In this document: one piece after another, positions 18,115 to 27,075 of the stretch
How positions within the stretch are numbered: position 1 is the stretch's first letter
Layout: every line of letters begins with the position of its first letter
From: Stappia indica
GTDB lineage: Bacteria > Pseudomonadota > Alphaproteobacteria > Rhizobiales > Stappiaceae
DNA: 64,000 nt
Assembly (NCBI RefSeq): GCF_009789575.1
Contig: NZ_CP046908.1
Coordinates: 2,263,501-2,327,500, forward strand
Reading direction: 5' to 3'
The notes under the pieces: generated by a model
Databases searched by the model: none
What the model saw: the letters and a program-made list of their open reading frames with translations, nothing else
Told to the model about the DNA's origin: nothing
Position numbers and translations under genes: made by a program

Positions 18115-18936
18115 TCAGTGGTTGCCGTCGCCCTCTGCGGCCATCGCTGCCTGCAGCGCCTCCGATGCGCTGCGGCAATGGTCGGAATAGGCGTGCGAGG
18201 TGCGAAAGGTCTCGTCCCGCGGATACGGGGCATCCACAGAAAGGTCGGCAACGACGCGCCCGGGACGGGCCGCCATGACCACGATCCGGTTGGACAGGTA
18301 GACGCTCTCGAACACCGAGTGGGTCACGAAGATCACCGTCCAGCCGAACTCCTGCCACAGGCGCAGCAGATCGTTGTTGAGGCGGAAGCGGGTGATCTCG
18401 TCCAGCGCCGCGAAGGGCTCGTCCATCAGCAAAAGACGCGGCTTCGTCACCAGCGCCCTGGCGATGGAAACGCGCATCTTCATGCCGCCCGAAAGCTCCC
18501 GCGGGTAGCTGGCCGCGAACCGCTCCAGCCCCACCATCTCCAGCGCTTCCATCACAGCGGTGCGCGAGGCGTCGGCGGACCTGCCCTTCAGCTTGAGCGG
18601 CAGGTGCACGTTGTCGAACACCGTCGCCCAAGGCATCAGGGTCGGCTCCTGGAACACGAAGCTGATGGCGTGGTCATGGGCACCGGGTCGCTCGTCCGGC
18701 CACACCAGGCGGCCTGCCGTCGGGCTCGACAGCCCGGCGATGATCCGCAAGGCCGTCGACTTGCCGCAGCCGGAGGGGCCGAGGAGGCTGACGAACTCGC
18801 CGCTGTTGATGTCGAGCGTCATGTCCTTCAGCGCCACAGTGGCGTTGGCGAAGGTCTTCGACACCCGCTGCAGCGAGACGATGGGCTTGCGCGGGGCGGC
18901 ATCGCCCCCCGCCGTCATGATCGGGGAGGCGCTCAT
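18115..18936 (-). CDS. ABC transporter ATP-binding protein (Thi5/NMT1-type system)
   Basis: 273-residue single-domain ATPase with Walker A LGPSGCGKST, signature ELSGGMKMRVSIARAL and Walker B RLLLMDEPFAALD. The Q-loop region reads VFQEPTLMPWATV, as in SsuB/TauB/ThiZ-type ATPases. I took the ATG at MSASPIMT; upstream in-frame codons run into the preceding gene and are not family-like. A gap of 62 bases follows the binding-protein gene. It energises the permease encoded next. Confidence 0.92.
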   Translation of the reverse strand: MSASPIMTAGGDAAPRKPIVSLQRVSKTFANATVALKDMTLDINSGEFVSLLGPSGCGKSTALRIIAGLSSPTAGRLVWPDERPGAHDHAISFVFQEPTLMPWATVFDNVHLPLKLKGRSADASRTAVMEALEMVGLERFAASYPRELSGGMKMRVSIARALVTKPRLLLMDEPFAALDEITRFRLNNDLLRLWQEFGWTVIFVTHSVFESVYLSNRIVVMAARPGRVVADLSVDAPYPRDETFRTSHAYSDHCRSASEALQAAMAAEGDGNH

Positions 18937-18998
18937 CGCGCGCCTCCCTTTGTCGCCGGCCGGACCGGCCGGATCGCTCTGCAACTGGACAAGGCCGT

Positions 18999-20024
18999 TC
19001 AGTTCCCCGTCAGCTTCTTTTTCAGATCGAGGCCGACGCCCTTGTTCACGAACTGGAGCGTGTAGGTCTTCTTGATGTCGAGCCCGTCCTCGATCACGCC
19101 GGCCTTGACCATCTTCTGGTAGAAGTCGGTCATCCGCTCGTCGGTCATGGCGCCGATGCCCATCGTCTCGGAATCTCCGGAATCGACGATGCCGTACTCC
19201 TTCATCTTGTCGATGGAGAAGGCGATCTGCTCGTCCGTCATTTCCGGATTGGCCGCCTTGATCGCGTCGTTCGCAGCGGAGTTGTCGCCATAAAGGTAGT
19301 TGTTCCAGCCGATCGCCGAGCCTTCGACGAAGCACTTCACCACCTCGGGCCGATTCGCGACCGTGTCAGCCATCGTCTCGACGGTGGTGGCATAGGTGCT
19401 GAAGCCGTGGTCGGCGATCAGGTAGATGTCCGGCACGAACCCGCCCACGCGCTCGACCGCATAAGGCTCGGACGTCACGTAGCCCTGCTGGCCGGCCGCA
19501 GGATCGGCCAGGAACGGCGCCGGGTTGAATGTGTAGGGACGGCGCTGCTCGACGGTGAATCCGAACTCGGAGATCATCCACTGGTAGTAGGAGGCAAAGC
19601 CGTTGTCGCCGATCAGCAGCGGCGCAGTACCGGCCATCGCCTCGAAGCTCTCATACTTGCCGGGATGAGTGATGATGACCTGCGGCTCTTTCTGGAAGTC
19701 TGCGGCCACCACGACGACCGGAATGTCCTCGCGCAGGGCGAAGAACGTCTGCAGCATGTTGCCGCCCATCAGGAAGTCGATCTTGCCGGCCAGCATGAGC
19801 GCCCGGTTGTTCACCTGCGGGCCGCCCGGCACGATGGTGACATCGAGGCCGCACGCCTTGTAGGTGCCGTCGGCAACGGCCTGGTAGTAGCCGCCATGCT
19901 CGGCCTGGGCGAGCCAGTTGGTGCCGAACGTCACCGCCTCCTGGGCAAGCGATCCGCCCGCCGAAATCGAAACAAACGCAAATGCCGCGCCCCCAAGCAG
20001 GGCGCCCTTCGAAACTGTCCGCAT
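18999..20024 (-). CDS. ABC transporter substrate-binding protein, Thi5/NMT1 family
   Basis: 341-residue periplasmic protein. A signal peptide covers about residues 1-26 (GGSLAQ cleavage), then VTFGTNWLAQAEHGGYYQAV, the characteristic NMT1/Thi5-like opening, with VPGGPQVNNRALMLAGKIDF following. Relatives bind thiamine precursors (hydroxymethylpyrimidine), N-formyl-aminopyrimidine or other heterocycles. It is the first gene of the leftward operon, so the operon is likely induced by the transported ring compound. No TPP riboswitch-like element is visible upstream, which argues against plain thiamine salvage. Confidence 0.9.
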   Translation of the reverse strand: MRTVSKGALLGGAAFAFVSISAGGSLAQEAVTFGTNWLAQAEHGGYYQAVADGTYKACGLDVTIVPGGPQVNNRALMLAGKIDFLMGGNMLQTFFALREDIPVVVVAADFQKEPQVIITHPGKYESFEAMAGTAPLLIGDNGFASYYQWMISEFGFTVEQRRPYTFNPAPFLADPAAGQQGYVTSEPYAVERVGGFVPDIYLIADHGFSTYATTVETMADTVANRPEVVKCFVEGSAIGWNNYLYGDNSAANDAIKAANPEMTDEQIAFSIDKMKEYGIVDSGDSETMGIGAMTDERMTDFYQKMVKAGVIEDGLDIKKTYTLQFVNKGVGLDLKKKLTGN

Positions 20025-20559
20025 GATGCTGTCCGCCTCCAGAAATGCTCCAAACCCGTTCCGGCCTTGAAAGGCCGTCCGTCCCGTTCTTGTTTGAGGG
20101 CGATCCGCGCTCCCGAGAGCGGGAACCGCCACAGCCGACCGAGTATGATCGGCCATCGAGGATCGGCCACGCTCAAATTGCAGCCATCTCCTCCCAGCAC
20201 AGCAATCGACGTGCCATACGCCTTGAGATACCAGTCAATTCTGACAGTCCTGCAAGGGCTGGAACCGTTTGTGGAACCTGCGCCGAAGAGACAGTGGCAG
20301 AACCGACCAGGCAAGTCCCTTTCAGCGGCGCTTCACGACATCGTCGCGCCACACTAACCCAGCTTGTCCGCACAAAAAAGCGGCATGACGACCTACGGTT
20401 ACGCCGGAAATTTCATCACACCGCATCGCTCGGATGACGGATGGCTCTTTCCCGGCATGGCCCGGTACGGCTAGCCTTGCGAACGAAAACCCTTCCCCCT
20501 GCTCCTGCTGCAATCGTTCGAAGGCCGCCGCACAGGACGGGCAACTCCGGAGAGCCTGG
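20025..20559. promoter_or_regulatory. Divergent control region of the N-heterocycle locus
   Basis: No gene is supported here. Two open frames (one about 130, one about 85 codons) have no recognisable features. Structures seen: a perfect palindrome CGGCCTTGAAAGGCCG (20062-20077), 38 bases before the binding-protein start; a 9-base direct repeat GATCGGCCA at 20147 and 20161; and an A6 run near 20374. Composition is slightly less GC-rich than neighbours. Promoters for both transcription units must lie here, but I could not fix their positions. Confidence 0.45.
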
Positions 20560-20952
20560 ATGAAAACCGCGATCACGCCCGCCGATATGGCGCCGCCCTT
20601 TGCCCGCTACAGCCACGCGATCGAGGTTCCGGCGGGGCACCGTCTGGTCGTCTGCTCCGGCCAGCTCGGCATCGATTCCCAAGGCGAGGTGCCGGCCGAT
20701 GTGGAGGGCCAGACGCGCCTGTGCTTCGAGAACATCCGCCGTATCCTGGCTGCTGCCGGCATGGATCTTTCGGACATCGTGCGCATCAACGCCTATGTGA
20801 CGGGCCGCGAGCATCTTCCCGGCTACATGAAGACGCGCGACGAATTCACCGCCTCGCCCCCGCCCGCCTCCACCTTGATGATCGTCTCGGGCTTCGCCAG
20901 ACCCGAATTCGTGGTCGAGGTGGAAGTGATCGCGGCGGCCCCGCCGAAGTGA
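20560..20952 (+). CDS. Rid (YjgF/YER057c/UK114) family protein lacking the catalytic arginine
   Basis: 130-residue Rid-fold protein with the SGQLGIDSQGEVP and LAAAGMDLSDIVRINAYVT motifs. In RidA an Arg in the PARS motif near the C-terminus binds the imine substrate's carboxylate; the aligned position here is Ser104 (PASTLMIV), so canonical 2-aminoacrylate deaminase activity is unlikely. Such Arg-less members are usually found in degradation operons. The ATG at 20560 is chosen for family-typical length; the frame is open further upstream. First gene of the rightward unit with the deaminase and creatininase-like genes. Confidence 0.87.
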   Translation: MKTAITPADMAPPFARYSHAIEVPAGHRLVVCSGQLGIDSQGEVPADVEGQTRLCFENIRRILAAAGMDLSDIVRINAYVTGREHLPGYMKTRDEFTASPPPASTLMIVSGFARPEFVVEVEVIAAAPPK

Positions 20953-21132
20953 TTCGCGCGCCTCGCCGCAGGAGCCCGTTGCCGGGTATTTGCCCCCTCT
21001 GCTAGGGTCGAGTTCGCGTCCGGCACATTTCCGAGCCGGCGCCGATCATGCAACCCTTCCCTGTGCGGAACTCGGGCGGCCTCGGGCCGCTATCCAAGCC
21101 TCCAGGTCGACCCGACAACAGGACGCACCTTC

Positions 21133-22476
21133 ATGCGCATGTGGATCAAGGACCCGCTCGCAATCCTTGCCGACAACGCCTCCCGCGGCATCGTGGTGGA
21201 GGATGGACGCATCACCGAATGCGTGCCGGCCGGACAAGAGCCTTCCAGCCCGGTGGACCAGACCTACGACGCCTCGGCCGAGGTGGTCATTCCCGGCCTC
21301 ATCAACACGCACCACCACTTCTTTCAGACGCTGACGCGGGCCCATCCCAGCGCCATCAACAAGGAGCTGTTTCCCTGGCTCCAGGCGCTCTATCCGATCT
21401 GGGCCAGGAACGTCACACCGGAGACCTTTCGCCTCGGCACGCGCCTTGCGCTCACCGAATTGCTGATGTCGGGCTGCACCACCGCCTCGGACCATCACTA
21501 CCTCTTCCCGGCCGGGCTCGAGAACGCCATGGACATCCAGGTGGAGGAGGCCACCCGCCTCGGCATCCGCATGACGGTAACGCGCGGCTCGATGAACCTC
21601 AGCCAGAAGGACGGTGGCCTGCCGCCGGACACGGCCGTCCAGGACGAGGACACGATCCTTGCCGACTGCGAACGGGTCCTGTCGCGCTATCACGACACGT
21701 CCGAAGGGGCGATGATCCAGGTGGCGCTCGCCCCTTGCGCGCCTTTCACCGTCACCAAGCGGCTGATGCGCGAGAGCGTGACGCTGGCCGAGCGCTTCGA
21801 CTGCCGCCTGCACACGCATCTGGGCGAAACCATCGACGAGGACGATTACTGCCTGCACCACTTCCAGTGCCGGCCCGTCGATTATCTCGAGGAGTGCGGC
21901 TGGCTCAACGAGCGTGTCTGGCTGGCCCACGGCATCCATTTCAACGACGACGAGGTACGGCGCCTCGGCCATGCCTGCGTCGGCGTGTGCCATTGTCCGA
22001 CGTCCAATATGACGCTGGCTTCCGGACAGTGTCGGACGAAGGAGCTGGAAGCCGCCGGCTGCCCGGTCGGCCTCGGCGTCGACGGCTCGGCCTCCAACGA
22101 CAATTCCAACCTGATGGAAAGCCTGCGTCACGCCCTGATGATCAACCGGCTGACCTACGATGCGGCCTCGGTGACCCATTTCGACACCTATCGCTGGGCG
22201 ACGGAAGGTTCGGCCCGCTGCCTCGGACGCAAGGATCTGGGCGCCATCGCTGTCGGCAAGCAGGCCGACCTTGCCTTCTACCGACTGGACGAGCTGCGCT
22301 TTTCCGGCGCCGGAGACCCGCTCGCCGCGCTGATCCTGTGCGGGGCGCATGCCGCGAGCCGGGTGATGGTCGCCGGTGACTGGAAGGTGATCGACGGCCG
22401 CCCCGTCCACATGGATATCGAACGCCTGCGCGCCGAGCATGGAGCTGCAGCCAAGCGCTTCCTCGAAGCGCTTTGA
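21133..22476 (+). CDS. 8-oxoguanine deaminase-like amidohydrolase (ATZ/TRZ family)
   Basis: 447-residue zinc hydrolase of the AtzB/TrzN/8-oxoguanine deaminase group. Motifs are GLINTHHHFFQTLTR, HTHLGETIDEDDYC, LAHGIHFND and the metal-bound Asp in GLGVDGSASNDNSNL. The combination of HTHLGET and VDGSASNDNSN is characteristic of 8-oxoguanine deaminases, which make urate and ammonia. Translation may start at the second Met (21139). It opposes the CodA-like gene across the control region, so the locus has two distinct ring deaminases. Confidence 0.87.
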   Translation: MRMWIKDPLAILADNASRGIVVEDGRITECVPAGQEPSSPVDQTYDASAEVVIPGLINTHHHFFQTLTRAHPSAINKELFPWLQALYPIWARNVTPETFRLGTRLALTELLMSGCTTASDHHYLFPAGLENAMDIQVEEATRLGIRMTVTRGSMNLSQKDGGLPPDTAVQDEDTILADCERVLSRYHDTSEGAMIQVALAPCAPFTVTKRLMRESVTLAERFDCRLHTHLGETIDEDDYCLHHFQCRPVDYLEECGWLNERVWLAHGIHFNDDEVRRLGHACVGVCHCPTSNMTLASGQCRTKELEAAGCPVGLGVDGSASNDNSNLMESLRHALMINRLTYDAASVTHFDTYRWATEGSARCLGRKDLGAIAVGKQADLAFYRLDELRFSGAGDPLAALILCGAHAASRVMVAGDWKVIDGRPVHMDIERLRAEHGAAAKRFLEAL

Positions 22477-22589
22477 CGACCGGCCTTGCCAGGCCCACAT
22501 GACCGGAGTCCGGGCACCGCTGCCCGGTCTTTTCGCCTTCGGCCCTTCCCTGCGACATGGGTCGCCACGCCAACGAGAGCTGCAAAGAC

Positions 22590-23405
22590 ATGACCGATCT
22601 GCCCCGCCGCTTCTGGCACGAGATGACCGCCTTCGACTTCGCCAATGCCGACACCTCGTCGTGGATCGCGGTGCTGCCCGTGGCGGCGATCGAGCAGCAC
22701 GGCCCTCACCTGCCGGTCTTCACCGACACCTGCATCGCCGAGGGCCAGATCTCGCGCGTTCTGGAACTGCTGCCGCGCGACGTGCCGGCGACCTTCCTGC
22801 CCGTTCAGGCCGTCGGCAAGTCCAACGAGCACATCTCCTCGCCGGGCACGCTGACGCTGTCCTGGGAGACGGCGACCCGTGCCTGGATCGAGATCGGCGA
22901 GAGCGTGTTCCGCGCCGGCGTGCGCAAGATGATCCTCGTCACCTCCCATGGCGGCAACGTGCCGCTGATCGACATCGTGGCGCGCGAGCTGCGGGTGAAG
23001 CACGACATGCTGGTCACCGCGACCGGCTGGTCGCGCTTCGGCCAGCCGCACGACCTGTTCCCGGCCGAGGAATTCACCTACGGCATCCATGGCGGCGACA
23101 TCGAGACGTCGCTGATGCTCTATCTGCGCCCGGATCTGGTGCACATGCGCAAGGCGGAGGACTTCCGCTCCACCCAGCTCGACTTCCTGCGCGAGTTCAA
23201 GCACCTGCGCGGCCACGGGCCGGCCCAGTTCGGCTGGAAGGCACAGGACCTCAACCCGGCCGGAACGGTCGGCAATGCCACCGCCGCCACGGCCGCCAAG
23301 GGCGAGGCCTCGCTCGACCATGCCGCGCGCGGCTTCGTCGACCTTCTCAAGGACATGCACGCCTTCGACCTCGACCGGCTGTGGAAGCCGGGCGGCGAAG
23401 CCTGA
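22590..23405 (+). CDS. Creatininase-family amidohydrolase
   Basis: 271 residues. Metal-binding creatininase motifs are seen in AAIEQHGPHLPVFTDTCIAEG (Glu, His, Asp ligands), in SHGGNVPL, and in GIHGGDIETSLML near residue 170 (Glu ligand). Family members open small cyclic amides or formamides (creatinine, 3-dehydro-4-phosphotetronate-type products, FAPy). It follows the deaminase by 113 bases, same strand, and converges with the ArsC-like gene. Likely acts on a deaminated ring product; the actual substrate is unknown. Confidence 0.88.
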   Translation: MTDLPRRFWHEMTAFDFANADTSSWIAVLPVAAIEQHGPHLPVFTDTCIAEGQISRVLELLPRDVPATFLPVQAVGKSNEHISSPGTLTLSWETATRAWIEIGESVFRAGVRKMILVTSHGGNVPLIDIVARELRVKHDMLVTATGWSRFGQPHDLFPAEEFTYGIHGGDIETSLMLYLRPDLVHMRKAEDFRSTQLDFLREFKHLRGHGPAQFGWKAQDLNPAGTVGNATAATAAKGEASLDHAARGFVDLLKDMHAFDLDRLWKPGGEA

Positions 23406-23414
23406 GGCAGGACT

Positions 23415-23762
23415 TCAGCGCAAGGTTGCCCAGGACGCCGGGTCGAAGCCGACCAGCCAGCGGTCGCCATCGTGATAGATCGGCCGCGTGATCGCCGACG
23501 GATTGTCCATGAGCACGGCGAGCGCCCCGGCCTCGCCGGCGGCTCGAGCTTTCGCCTCGTCCGGCAGCTTGCGCCAGGTGGTCCCGCGCGTGTTGACCAC
23601 CGCTTCCCATCCGAAGGCCTCGAAGAAGGCCCTCAACAGGCCTTCGTCGACGCCGGCCTTCTTGTAGTCGTGAAAGGTGTAGGCGATGCCGTTCTCGTCG
23701 AGAAAACGGCGAGCCTTCTTCACCGTGTCGCAATTGGCTATACCGTAGAGCATGGCGGCCAT
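23415..23762 (-). CDS. ArsC/Spx-family protein (YffB-like)
   Basis: 115-residue thioredoxin-fold protein with MLYGIANCDTVKKARRFLDE, where the single Cys follows the ArsC/YffB pattern, and the typical NTRGTTWRKL and ITRPIYHDGDRWLVGFDPASW ends. The YffB group is of unknown role, possibly glutathione-dependent thiol reduction; it lacks the arsenate-reductase Arg cluster as far as I can judge. Start at MAAMLYG has GGAA 9 bases upstream. Convergent with the creatininase-like gene, with only 9 bases between. Confidence 0.85.
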   Translation of the reverse strand: MAAMLYGIANCDTVKKARRFLDENGIAYTFHDYKKAGVDEGLLRAFFEAFGWEAVVNTRGTTWRKLPDEAKARAAGEAGALAVLMDNPSAITRPIYHDGDRWLVGFDPASWATLR

Positions 23763-23878
23763 GGTCAGGGTTCCTGACAGGAGGGGTTGGCGAGACATCG
23801 CCAAGGGTCGCCGCAGGATGGGCGACCGGCACTTGCAGCGTCAAGGCCGGGCCCCATGAGACGTGACCTTCCCGCAAG

Positions 23879-25609
23879 ATGCGGGACGAGCGGACGGCGG
23901 CTTGGATGGCACAGAAGAAGACGACCGCATCGACGGACGGACAGGGAATCCGGCAGCGGCTCAGGCTGGGGAGCGGGCTCGTCCTGCTCACCTTCGCGTT
24001 CAGCCACTTCCTCAACCACATGCTCGGCATCTGGTCGCTCGAGGCAATGGAGGCGGGGCGACTGGTGTTCCTCGCCGTCTGGCGTAGTCCGCCAGGCGAA
24101 GTCCTGCTGCTGTCTGCCATTCTGGTCCATGCCTCGCTCGCGCTGTGGAAGACTGCGCGCCGCCGCAGCCTGCGCCTGTCCGCCTGGCAATGGGCGCAGC
24201 TCCTGCTCGGGCTGGCCATCCCCTTCCTGCTCATTCCGCACGCCATCGGAACGGGCGGGCTTGCCCACCGGTTCGGCTATGAGGACACCTACCGCAACGT
24301 GCTCACGGTCCTGTGGCCGGGGCTGATCCTCAATCAGACCATCTTGATGCTGCTGGTCTGGCTGCACGGGATGATCGGCTTGCATTTCTGGCTGCGCCTG
24401 AAGCCGGGCTACGCCCCCTTCAAGCCGCTTCTTTTCGCTCTCGCGCTGCTGGTTCCCGTCCTTGCGTCCTGGGGCTGGACGGATGCGGCCCGCCGGCTGC
24501 GCCTGACGGAGAACCAGCCCTTCCCCCTGACGCCGGAAATGACCAGTTGGTCCGATCCGCTGGTCACGTTGCTGCGCAACGGCTTCTATGCGCTGGTCGC
24601 CCTCGTCGTCCTCGTCATCGTCCTCAGGGCCCTTGTTCGCCGCTCGCGCCGGACCATCGAGATCACCTATCCGGGCGACCGGGTGGTGAAGGTCGCGCCC
24701 GGTCCGACCTTGCTGGAAATCAGCAAGATGAACGGAATTCCCCATGCTGACGTGTGCGGCGGCCGGGCCCGCTGCTCGACATGCCGGACCCGCATTCTCG
24801 ATGGTCTCGACACGCTGCCCGCCCCGTCTGCGACCGAAGCGAAGGTGCTCACCCGCATCAGCGCAGGTGAGGACATTCGCCTTGCGTGCCAGGTGCGACC
24901 GGAAGCCCCGCTGAAAGTCCAGCCCTTGGTGCCGGCAAGCGGCGCGGTGCGGGTCGCCGGATCGGACGGCGACGCCTATCACTGGGGCGTCGAGCAGCCG
25001 GCGGCGATCCTGTTCGTCGATCTGCGGAATTTCACCGGCCTTGCGGAGCACCGGCTTTCCTACGACGTCGTCTTCCTCCTCAACCGCTATCTCGGCGAGA
25101 CCGCCAAGGCAGTCGAGGCCTGCGGCGGCTATGTCGACAAGTTCATCGGCGACGGTGTCATGGCGATCTTCGGCATGAAGGACGGGCTGCAGGCCGGCTG
25201 TCGCAACGCGCTCGCAGCGACAAACGCCATCGCGGAAACCATGGAGCGGCTGAATGTCGAGCTCGGGCCGCAGCTCAGCGCCCCGCTCCGGGTCGGAATG
25301 GGCCTGCATGCCGGACCGGTGATCCTGGGGCGTATCGGCGCGGTGAGCGGCAATGGCGCCAGCGCCCGGATCACCGCGCTCGGCGACGTCGTCAACACCG
25401 CAAGCCGGCTGGAAACGGCAACGAAAGAACTGGGACACAGCCTCGTCGTCTCGAGCGCCGTGCTGGAGGCTGCCGGCTACACATGCGATCAGGCAGGCAG
25501 GACCGAGATCGCGGTCAGGGGCCGGCGCGAGCCGCTCGATGTTTTCGCTCTCGACCCGCCCGCGCGGCTGGTCGATACTCTCGCCAAACCCGCCTTTCCT
25601 TCCGCCTGA
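23879..25609 (+). CDS. Membrane-anchored class III adenylate/guanylate cyclase with [2Fe-2S] ferredoxin domain
   Basis: 576-residue three-part protein. First, about six membrane helices (residues 33-270) carry several intramembrane His (FSHFLNHMLG, ILVHASL, IPHAIG, WLHGMIGLHF), which could ligate heme b. Second, a ferredoxin domain has cysteines at 293, 299, 302 and 337 (CX5CX2CX34C). Third is a class III cyclase with metal aspartates D381 (FVDLRNF) and D425 (FIGDGVMAIFG), base-contacting K421 and the ITALGDVVNTASRLET transition-state segment. It probably makes cAMP under redox control. The start could be the ATG at 23906 (MAQKKTT). It is followed 17 bases later by the ArgE-like gene. Confidence 0.9.
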   Translation: MRDERTAAWMAQKKTTASTDGQGIRQRLRLGSGLVLLTFAFSHFLNHMLGIWSLEAMEAGRLVFLAVWRSPPGEVLLLSAILVHASLALWKTARRRSLRLSAWQWAQLLLGLAIPFLLIPHAIGTGGLAHRFGYEDTYRNVLTVLWPGLILNQTILMLLVWLHGMIGLHFWLRLKPGYAPFKPLLFALALLVPVLASWGWTDAARRLRLTENQPFPLTPEMTSWSDPLVTLLRNGFYALVALVVLVIVLRALVRRSRRTIEITYPGDRVVKVAPGPTLLEISKMNGIPHADVCGGRARCSTCRTRILDGLDTLPAPSATEAKVLTRISAGEDIRLACQVRPEAPLKVQPLVPASGAVRVAGSDGDAYHWGVEQPAAILFVDLRNFTGLAEHRLSYDVVFLLNRYLGETAKAVEACGGYVDKFIGDGVMAIFGMKDGLQAGCRNALAATNAIAETMERLNVELGPQLSAPLRVGMGLHAGPVILGRIGAVSGNGASARITALGDVVNTASRLETATKELGHSLVVSSAVLEAAGYTCDQAGRTEIAVRGRREPLDVFALDPPARLVDTLAKPAFPSA

Positions 25610-25626
25610 ACCAGGTCATTCTCCCC

Positions 25627-26787
25627 ATGTCACGACAGTATTCTTCTCAGGAAATGCTTGCCCGTCTCGTTGCCTTCCCGACGGTTTCCGCCAACAGCAA
25701 TCTCGATCTCATCGATTTCGTCGAGACCTATCTGGCAGGGCACGGCATCGCCTCTCAGCGCGTGCCGGACGCTACCGGCACCAAGGCCGCACTGCACGCC
25801 GTGATCGGCCCGCAGAAGGACGGCGGCGTTGCTCTGTCGGCCCATACCGACGTCGTGCCCGTCGAAGGGCAGGCCTGGAGCAGCGACCCGTTCACCCTGC
25901 GCGAGGCCGATGGCCGACTCTACGGCCGCGGCACCTGCGACATGAAGGGCTTTGCCGCCGTGGCACTGGCCGCCGTGCCGCAGATGATTGCCGCACCGCT
26001 GACCCGCCCCATCCACATCGCCCTGTCCTACGACGAGGAAGTGGGCTGCGTCGGCGCGCCTCCGATGATCGATTCGATGCTGCGCTCCGGCCCCAAGCCG
26101 TCGATGGTGGTGGTCGGTGAACCGAGCAACATGCGCGTCATCACCGCACATAAGGGCACTGCGGTCATCCGCGTGACCGTGCGCGGGCACACGGTTCACT
26201 CCAGCCAGTGGGATCGCGGGGTCTCGGCGATCGCCAATGCAGCCCGCATCATCACCTGGCTCGACGATCGCACCCGCGAGAACCAGCGCGCCGCCGATCC
26301 GGCCCTTGCCATGGACCCGCCCTTCACGACCCTTCATTGCGGCGTGATCGAGGGCGGCACTGCGGCCAATATCGTCTCGCGCTCGTGCTCCTTCTTCTGC
26401 GACATCCGCACCATCCCGGGCGACACGCGGGAAGCCTGGCTGAAGCGACTGGAAACCTTCATCCGCACCCAGATCGAACCGGGCATGCACGCCGTCCACG
26501 CCGACACGGGAGTGACGATCGAGAAGCTCGCCTATGCTCCCGCGCTCAGCGAGGAGCAGGACGGGCCGGCCGAAGCGCTCGCCCGCCGGCTTACCGGGGA
26601 CAACGGCCGGCATATGGTCGTCTATGGCACCGAGGCCGGCCAGTTCCAGGAGCGCGGCATTTCCGCGGTCGTCTGCGGTCCGGGTTCGATCGACCAGGCC
26701 CACCAGCCAGACGAGTACATCGAGAAGACGGAGATCGTCGCAGCGGACGGGTTCGTCTCGCGGCTCATCGCCGACATGTGCCGCTAG
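25627..26787 (+). CDS. argE: Acetylornithine deacetylase (ArgE) / M20 peptidase
   Basis: 386-residue zinc-dependent deacylase. Metal and catalytic motifs are SAHTDVVPVEG (His, Asp), RGTCDMKGF (bridging Asp) and DEEVGCVGA (catalytic Glu), with the dimerisation insert in the middle and the last His ligand in PGSIDQAHQPDEY. The SAHTDVVP-DMKG-DEEVGC set and length match ArgE-type enzymes that release ornithine from N-acetylornithine. Since the gene precedes a peptide ABC operon, hydrolysis of an imported acyl-amino acid is an alternative. Confidence 0.87.
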   Translation: MSRQYSSQEMLARLVAFPTVSANSNLDLIDFVETYLAGHGIASQRVPDATGTKAALHAVIGPQKDGGVALSAHTDVVPVEGQAWSSDPFTLREADGRLYGRGTCDMKGFAAVALAAVPQMIAAPLTRPIHIALSYDEEVGCVGAPPMIDSMLRSGPKPSMVVVGEPSNMRVITAHKGTAVIRVTVRGHTVHSSQWDRGVSAIANAARIITWLDDRTRENQRAADPALAMDPPFTTLHCGVIEGGTAANIVSRSCSFFCDIRTIPGDTREAWLKRLETFIRTQIEPGMHAVHADTGVTIEKLAYAPALSEEQDGPAEALARRLTGDNGRHMVVYGTEAGQFQERGISAVVCGPGSIDQAHQPDEYIEKTEIVAADGFVSRLIADMCR

Positions 26788-26933
26788 GGCAGCACAGGCC
26801 AGCCTGCCTGCGAGGCAGGTAATCCACAGGCACCTCGCGCTTATGTGCGGGATGCCTTGCAAGCCTTCCGCTAGGAACCGTGCGGGCATGGGGCGAGACT
26901 TCCGCTACGACTTCCGCAATTCCTCTCTTTCGC

Positions 26934-26951
26934 GTCCAGCACATGCTGGAC
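26934..26951. promoter_or_regulatory. Palindrome GTCCAGCACATGCTGGAC upstream of the dipeptide ABC operon
   Basis: Perfect 8-2-8 inverted repeat, 125 bases before the start of the binding-protein gene, in the 288-base gap 26788-27075. The gap also holds two small hairpins (26989-27002 and 27010-27023) that would lie in the leader. A dyad of this size is a reasonable operator candidate; no regulator gene is adjacent. Confidence 0.35.
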
Positions 26952-27075
26952 TGTCGCTTTCGACATTGCTTAGATGCAATCTGGTGATCCGCAAAAATGC
27001 GGCACATCGGGTCGGCACCGACCTCACAGGTCGGCGTCGGAGGAGCCCGAGACAACGATAAGTCATGAGGGGACT

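Noticed and set aside
20025..20200. TPP riboswitch upstream of the Thi5-type importer
   Set aside because: I looked for the conserved CTGAGA-type core and paired helices on the minus strand and did not find them.
20045..20437. Possible 130-codon gene in the divergent control region
   Set aside because: No ribosome binding site, no recognisable motif, biased Arg/Ser/Pro content, and it would occupy the only space for two divergent promoters.
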